From: PZPK01 sp047628385
GTDB lineage: Bacteria; Pseudomonadota; Gammaproteobacteria; Pseudomonadales; Oleiphilaceae
Assembly: GCA_047628385.1 (NCBI GenBank)
Contig: JBLHVH010000053.1
Coordinates: forward strand, 1 to 17,458
Length of the DNA stretch: 17,458 nucleotides
Reading direction: 5' to 3'
In this document: in pieces, positions 14,090-17,458 of the stretch
Position numbering within the stretch: the stretch's first letter is position 1
Layout: each line of letters starts with the position of its first letter
Notes under the pieces: generated by a model
Database searches by the model: none
The model's input: only the letters and a program-made list of their open reading frames with translations
Told to the model about the DNA's origin: nothing
Translations under genes and position numbers: made by a program

Positions 14090-14866
14090 ATGTTATCCAG
14101 TCCAGTGCAATTTTTAAGATCCGTGTGGCTTATTATTCGTTTTGAATTTAGTCGTGTATTCCTCAGTACGAGAGGATGGATGTATTTGTTCACCTTCGGT
14201 TTGGTTTGGTATTTTGTACTCAACTACTTAGTGCTCAATATTACAACGTTAATGGCCCAAGATGCTGGCTGGCCGGTTCCCGAATTGACGAGCTATTGGC
14301 GCGTGGCGTTATACCTTTTTCCAGTATTGTGTTTAGTCATGACGGCGAATCAAACATGTTCTGACCGGAGTCGGGGAACCCTTCGTTTTTTAGTACTTCG
14401 TGCTGATCGTGACAGTATCTTTTTTGGCCGGTTTATTTCTCAAATGTTAATTCAAATGGTGCTAATCTTGGCGACTACGGCAAGCGCATTGATTGCTGCT
14501 GTGATGCATGATGATTCCGTGATGGCGGCGGGGTTAGTGAGTTCGGGTATTATTGTGGCGAATCTCTTCATGGTATTGATTCCAATTACCGCGATGATGT
14601 CACTGCTATCGTTGACGGTGAAGTCCACCCGACAGGTAACGGTACTCGCGACGTTAATTTGGGTCTTAGCATCAGCGATTATTCAAGGTATTAGTCACTA
14701 CTTTCCATTTTTCGAAATCTTTGACCTGATTATTCCTGGACGACAACTGTCCGAATTAGCAAATTTACCGCAAACCGAAACTTTTTCGTTAGCCTACGTA
14801 CCCTTGTTACAAGGCATCATATTACTGTTTGCTGGTCGCTTGCTTATGCAGAGGACGTCACTATGA
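14090..14866 (+). CDS. ABC-2-type transporter permease
   Basis: This 258-residue inner-membrane protein has about six hydrophobic segments: residues 32-54 (MYLFTFGLVWYFVLNYL), 70-85 (VALYLFPVLCLVM), 115-140, 150-172, 180-200 and 238-252. The cytoplasmic motif TCSDRSRGTLRFLVLRADRD between segments 2 and 3 is typical of ABC-2 exporters (SDRxxGTLxFLLxRP). Its stop overlaps the start of the ATPase gene by four bases (ATGA at 14863-14866), so they are translationally coupled and form one transporter. Substrate is unknown. The start ATG 14090 has only a weak GAG upstream; the TM layout supports it. Confidence 0.9.
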   Translation: MLSSPVQFLRSVWLIIRFEFSRVFLSTRGWMYLFTFGLVWYFVLNYLVLNITTLMAQDAGWPVPELTSYWRVALYLFPVLCLVMTANQTCSDRSRGTLRFLVLRADRDSIFFGRFISQMLIQMVLILATTASALIAAVMHDDSVMAAGLVSSGIIVANLFMVLIPITAMMSLLSLTVKSTRQVTVLATLIWVLASAIIQGISHYFPFFEIFDLIIPGRQLSELANLPQTETFSLAYVPLLQGIILLFAGRLLMQRTSL

Positions 14867-15774
14867 GCAGCATTATTCAATGCAAGAATTTATCCAAACG
14901 TTATGGCTCTAATCTAGCCTTAAATAATGTGAGTTTCGAATTAGAGTCCGGTTCACCTATTGCTTTGGTGGGGCCAAATGGCGCGGGTAAGACGACACTC
15001 TTTAGTATTCTCTGTGGTTACTTACTCCCTAGTTCTGGCAGTATTTCTTTGTTAGGGCATAAGCCAGGATCGTCTAAATTATTTGGTCAGGTGTCTGCTT
15101 TGCCTCAAGACGCGCAATTTGACCCGTCTTTTACAATACATCAACAGTTGAGTTTCTACGCTCGACTGCAAGGCTATGGCCGTAAGGCGGCTAAAATTGA
15201 GGCCAGCCGAGTGCTTGAGTTGATGCAGCTAACAGAATCGATAACAAGCTTACCTAGCAGCTTGAGTCATGGGATGCGCAAGCGTGTGGCGATTGCTCAA
15301 GCGCTTATTGGTAGCCCTAAGTTGGTATTTCTTGATGAGCCCACTGCCGGGTTAGATCCAGCGAATGCGCGGAATATAAGGCAGCAAATTACTGCGCTTT
15401 CAGACTCAACAACATTTCTGATCAGCTCGCATAATTTGCAGGAGCTGGAGCGACTTTGTGATACGGTGCTGTTATTAGAGCAAGGCCAACTTCAGCAACA
15501 AACCCAAGTAACGCTAAACGAAAAAACTGAATGGGACTTCTTAACAGTATTAATGAACACCCATCAAGATCAAGAGGTTAAAACCACATTAAAGGGCTTG
15601 GCGAATGTAGCGTCTATCGCCTGTAAAAATAAGAATGAGTTTGTGCTTAAATATAATATCGAAAAATCGCCTAATCTTGATCAACAATTATTAAAGATAC
15701 TTTCAGAAAAGGGCTGGTCATATCGACAACTAACGCGAGGTAAAACATTAGAAGATCAGTTATTTGACTCTTAA
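14863..15774 (+). CDS. ABC transporter ATP-binding protein
   Basis: This 303-residue ATPase powers the permease encoded just before it. Visible motifs: Walker A GPNGAGKTT (37-45), Q-loop Gln82, signature LSHGMRKR (134-141, in place of LSGGQ as in many ABC-2 systems), Walker B LVFLDEP (154-160), D-loop AGLD (162-165) and H-loop His190 in SSHNLQEL. A C-terminal extension of about 90 residues follows, with a poorly conserved fold, common in CcmA/NatA-like proteins. There is no periplasmic partner or outer-membrane gene nearby, so the cargo (drug, lipid, polysaccharide or ion-related) cannot be named. Confidence 0.94.
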   Translation: MSSIIQCKNLSKRYGSNLALNNVSFELESGSPIALVGPNGAGKTTLFSILCGYLLPSSGSISLLGHKPGSSKLFGQVSALPQDAQFDPSFTIHQQLSFYARLQGYGRKAAKIEASRVLELMQLTESITSLPSSLSHGMRKRVAIAQALIGSPKLVFLDEPTAGLDPANARNIRQQITALSDSTTFLISSHNLQELERLCDTVLLLEQGQLQQQTQVTLNEKTEWDFLTVLMNTHQDQEVKTTLKGLANVASIACKNKNEFVLKYNIEKSPNLDQQLLKILSEKGWSYRQLTRGKTLEDQLFDS

Positions 15775-15853
15775 TTCCTACGTTTTTCTCCACCGTAGAG
15801 TAATAACACGAACAGACTCAAAACGTCTTAACATTAAGCTCGTCGCCCAAGCA

Positions 15854-15877
15854 GATAGCAAAAATAATTTTGCTATC
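15854..15877. terminator. Perfect 10-bp hairpin downstream of the ABC genes
   Basis: GATAGCAAAA (15854-15863), ATAA, TTTTGCTATC (15868-15877) is a perfect stem-loop 80 bases after the ATPase stop. It has no U-tract beyond the stem on either strand; the T4 in the right arm could play that part if the stem opens. Role as terminator is likely but not sure. Confidence 0.5.
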
Positions 15878-16174
15878 AACCGTCCAGAAAAACCTTAGAT
15901 GATGATAGGCCCGCTGATAGATTAATGAGTCTGTTACGTTATCGGGTGAAACAATTCGCACTGATAACGAGACAAAAATCACTTAGTATAGTGGATAGTA
16001 TTGCAACGCTTTATTTTGTTATGAACCCCGTTATTTTAATACTTCTAATGTATTTGAAAGGCTCAAAATCATTTACTACTGTGAATACCCGTTTTTCAGT
16101 TGAGTAGTATCTAAGGACGACAGATATTGTCGCAAATCTTACCTAAACATGACGCGTTGTCGTTCATACAAAAT

Positions 16175-16188
16175 CAGGTTTAAACCTG
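16175..16188. promoter_or_regulatory. Perfect 14-bp palindrome before the Cys/His-rich gene
   Basis: CAGGTTTAAACCTG reads the same on both strands and ends 24 bases before the ATG at 16213. The position suits a repressor site near the start of transcription. A poor -35/-10 pair (TTGTCG 16157-16162 and TTTAAA 16179-16184) would overlap it. Confidence 0.45.
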
Positions 16189-16212
16189 GTTTCAGTGCAG
16201 GGAGCATAAAAT

Positions 16213-16668
16213 ATGAAACAATTCTTTATAGTACCCAAAAATCTTATCACCTTTTGCACCATCACAATGCGCTTAGCGGCAAAATATATTGTGTATCAAC
16301 TCAAACAAAAACGGTCATCTGGACATTCAAAAAGACACTGCCACGCATATCATCCTTACCACTGCGTTGCAATTGAACCTGAAGACTCTCATTTAAATCC
16401 TAATGCTGAAATAGAAATACAAGTAAGCGTTTGCGCATGCGTAAAAAAACAGCAGGGAGCTCGCTATTTATCACATAGTGCGCCTCACTTGCCATTGTCT
16501 GAATGCGACTGTAAACATTGTAACTGTCACTATAAACATTATGATGACCGCCGAAATTCGGTCCGCCGTAGCAACGGTAAGACGCATCGGCAATTATATT
16601 TGTACCTGAATTCTAATGATAGAAAGTCGAGTGATCGCCGACATAAGGCAAAGTTTGACCAGCGCTAA
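16213..16668 (+). CDS. Cys/His-rich protein with Arg-rich tail, unknown
   Basis: I do not recognise this 151-residue protein. It has a mixed hydrophobic-basic N-terminus (MKQFFIVPKNLITFCTITMR, then LAAKYIVYQLKQKR), which could be an amphipathic or membrane-near helix. Next comes a His/Cys cluster HSKRHCHAYHPYHC (about 38-51), an acidic stretch (EPEDSHLNPNAEIEIQV), CAC, and a dense ECDCKHCNCHYKHYDD (about 97-112). The tail has two related motifs, DDRRNSVRRSNGK and NDRKSSDRRHKAK. The CxCxxCxC and His clusters suggest metal binding. AGGGAG lies 8 bases before the ATG, and codon use looks natural. It stands alone in a gene-poor area. It could be a rapidly evolving orphan gene; another overlapping frame (16149-16376) has no such support. 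Confidence 0.55.
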   Translation: MKQFFIVPKNLITFCTITMRLAAKYIVYQLKQKRSSGHSKRHCHAYHPYHCVAIEPEDSHLNPNAEIEIQVSVCACVKKQQGARYLSHSAPHLPLSECDCKHCNCHYKHYDDRRNSVRRSNGKTHRQLYLYLNSNDRKSSDRRHKAKFDQR

Positions 16669-16923
16669 AATGCATTACACAATACTTGTGCCAAGAGCTC
16701 ACTAGAATTAAATGATAAACCCATAGCGCCTAGCCAACTTAATGCCTGATTCAAGGTAAAAATAACGCGACCAACAAAGGCTAAGAATTAAGCTCAGTAA
16801 AACGACCAGCAAGCATTTTCAAAAACACAATTTAGTCCATCATCTTTGAGTGAATAAAGGTAAGCGTATGCACATCTCCATGGCAGTTTAATTACCTTGG
16901 CTGTAAACTTATAACCAAAGTAA
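16669..16923. other. Non-coding gap with a hairpin
   Basis: No gene seen. At its right end ATTACCTTGG (16891-16900) and CCAAAGTAAT (16915-16924) form a 10-position stem with one mismatch around 14 bases, touching the stop of the leftward frame at 16924; it could end that transcript, though no U-tract follows. Confidence 0.35.
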
Positions 16924-17204
16924 TCACACTTTCAGAGTGGCATCTTCCTGACGCCCTCTTAGCACATTAATAACATGATACAGATAATAAAACGGCGCGG
17001 ATTTTAGAGGAACTGTGGTAAAACCTCTTAGTGGTGTATGATGATGTTGATCATCGTTAGCTTGCTCATCATCAGGGGATTTTCTAAGCACTACGCTTAC
17101 CGTCATATCAACTTCTCCGCCTTTCTTAGTAAACGCTTTTACAGTGTGGTGAACGCCAACTTCACTACCATCATTTACTTTATATTTTTTGCTTTACCTG
17201 CCAT
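16924..17204 (-). pseudogene. Small leftward gene split by a -1 frame change
   Basis: On the minus strand the ATG at 17204 opens MAGKAKNIK and stops at once. A -1 shift at the run of six A (17190-17185) gives one continuous frame of about 93 residues to the stop at 16924. It reads YKVNDGSEVGVHHTVKAFTK, KGGEVDMTVSVVLRKSPDDE, then an acidic/His patch and a tail PFYYLYHVINVLRGRQEDAT. The context A-AAA-AAT resembles a slippery heptamer, so a programmed shift, a base lost from the run, or a sequencing error are all possible. Alternatively only the last 60 residues are made, from ATG 17106, which has GGCGGAG 8 bases upstream. It lies 20 bases after the DUF1223 stop and may share its transcript. Function not recognised. 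Confidence 0.5.
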
Positions 17205-17224
17205 ATTCAGCTGCCCCCCAAAAA

Positions 17225-17458
17225 TCATTTAGCTGGCAACCAACCGCCAGCCACTTGAATCGGGCGCGGGTCTTCGCCATCAGAGACCCAAATCACAGCG
17301 GCTTGTCGATAAGCATCATACTTGCGTGTATCAGGTCGTTTTAGATCTACCCGCCAATCATCGCCTGTTTGAATCAAGTGGCTATCATGGTACCCCACCA
17401 CGACAAAATCATGTTTTAAATCACGACCCCGGTTCTCCCCACCTTTAACCGGAATAAC
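17225..17458 (-). CDS. DUF1223 (thioredoxin-like) secreted protein, C-terminal part
   Basis: The frame enters from the right edge and ends at the TGA complementary to 17227-17225, giving 77 residues. It reads VIPVKGGENRGRDLKHDFVV, VGYHDSHLIQTGDDWRVDLK, RPDTRKYDAYRQAAVIWVSD and finishes IQVAGGWLPAK. The GENRGRxLxHDFVV block and the closing QAAVxWVS...PIQVAGGWL are typical of DUF1223 proteins, which are predicted exported and thioredoxin-fold-like. The N-terminus with signal peptide and any CxxC lies outside the window. Base composition is richer in G+C than the neighbouring gap, in keeping with a conserved core gene. Confidence 0.82.
   Translation of the reverse strand, partial: VIPVKGGENRGRDLKHDFVVVGYHDSHLIQTGDDWRVDLKRPDTRKYDAYRQAAVIWVSDGEDPRPIQVAGGWLPAK

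Larger units (their letters stand above)
15775..16212. other. Gene-poor gap after the ABC genes
   Basis: No well-supported gene. A possible 60-codon frame (ATG 15925 to 16107) encodes a hydrophobic middle (IATLYFVMNPVILILLMYL) but has no ribosome site. The stretch also holds a perfect hairpin at 15854-15877, a CGACA/TGTCG stem-loop near 16118-16132 and a palindrome at 16175-16188. Confidence 0.45.

Noticed and set aside
15925..16107. 60-codon hydrophobic frame
   Set aside because: A membrane-like segment is present, but there is no ribosome site, no neighbour context and no recognisable family.
16149..16376. 75-codon frame overlapping the Cys/His-rich gene
   Set aside because: It is a shadow frame without ribosome site; the 16213 frame is longer and better supported.
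17038..17232. Plus-strand 64-codon hydrophobic frame
   Set aside because: It is antisense to the frameshifted small gene and the DUF1223 stop region, and has no ribosome site.

Overview
The window looks like an AT-rich chromosomal segment of a Gram-negative gammaproteobacterium, probably marine or environmental. The grounds are type VI secretion (T6SS) genes, a Pseudomonas-type secreted lipase with its membrane foldase, a lipoprotein hydrolase with a lipobox, a malate:quinone oxidoreductase and a textbook Fur box. No rRNA, tRNA, CRISPR array or intact transposase was seen. The species cannot be fixed from this sequence; an Oceanospirillales-like host is only a guess.

Region 1 (1-4424) is an auxiliary T6SS cluster. 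The 5' part of a vgrG runs leftward off the window. Across a 665-base spacer carrying four GGGTCAGAGTC-like repeats come two diverged tandem hcp genes, then the remains of a larger gene (2423-3480) that look like a decayed cargo/effector gene: one in-frame TAA on a perfect terminator-like hairpin, about 190 further open codons in the same frame, then a frame change and more stops. A protein with two FHA domains follows. The apparatus genes (tssB, tssC, tssM and so on) are not here, so the cluster would depend on machinery elsewhere.

Region 2 (4467-9434) is an envelope and secreted hydrolase block. It holds a small exported protein of unknown function, a lipid-anchored alpha/beta hydrolase, and a lipase-foldase pair (6378-8524) ending in a convincing intrinsic terminator, followed by an AraC-type regulator. 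The lipase promoter region carries a perfect dyad operator candidate.

Region 3 (9535-11176) is an apparent iron-responsive two-gene unit. A promoter overlapped by a near-perfect Fur box drives a coiled-coil DUF2325 protein and a 76-residue basic protein. A convergent DUF1499 membrane protein ends 2 bases from it.

Region 4 (11929-15774) holds malate:quinone oxidoreductase, then an ABC-2 permease and its ATPase joined by a 4-base overlap.

Region 5 (15775-17458) is gene-poor. It contains a Cys/His-rich, Arg-tailed orphan protein behind a perfect 14-bp palindrome, a small leftward reading frame that is continuous only after a -1 shift at an A6 run, and the 3' end of a DUF1223 gene running leftward from beyond the right edge.
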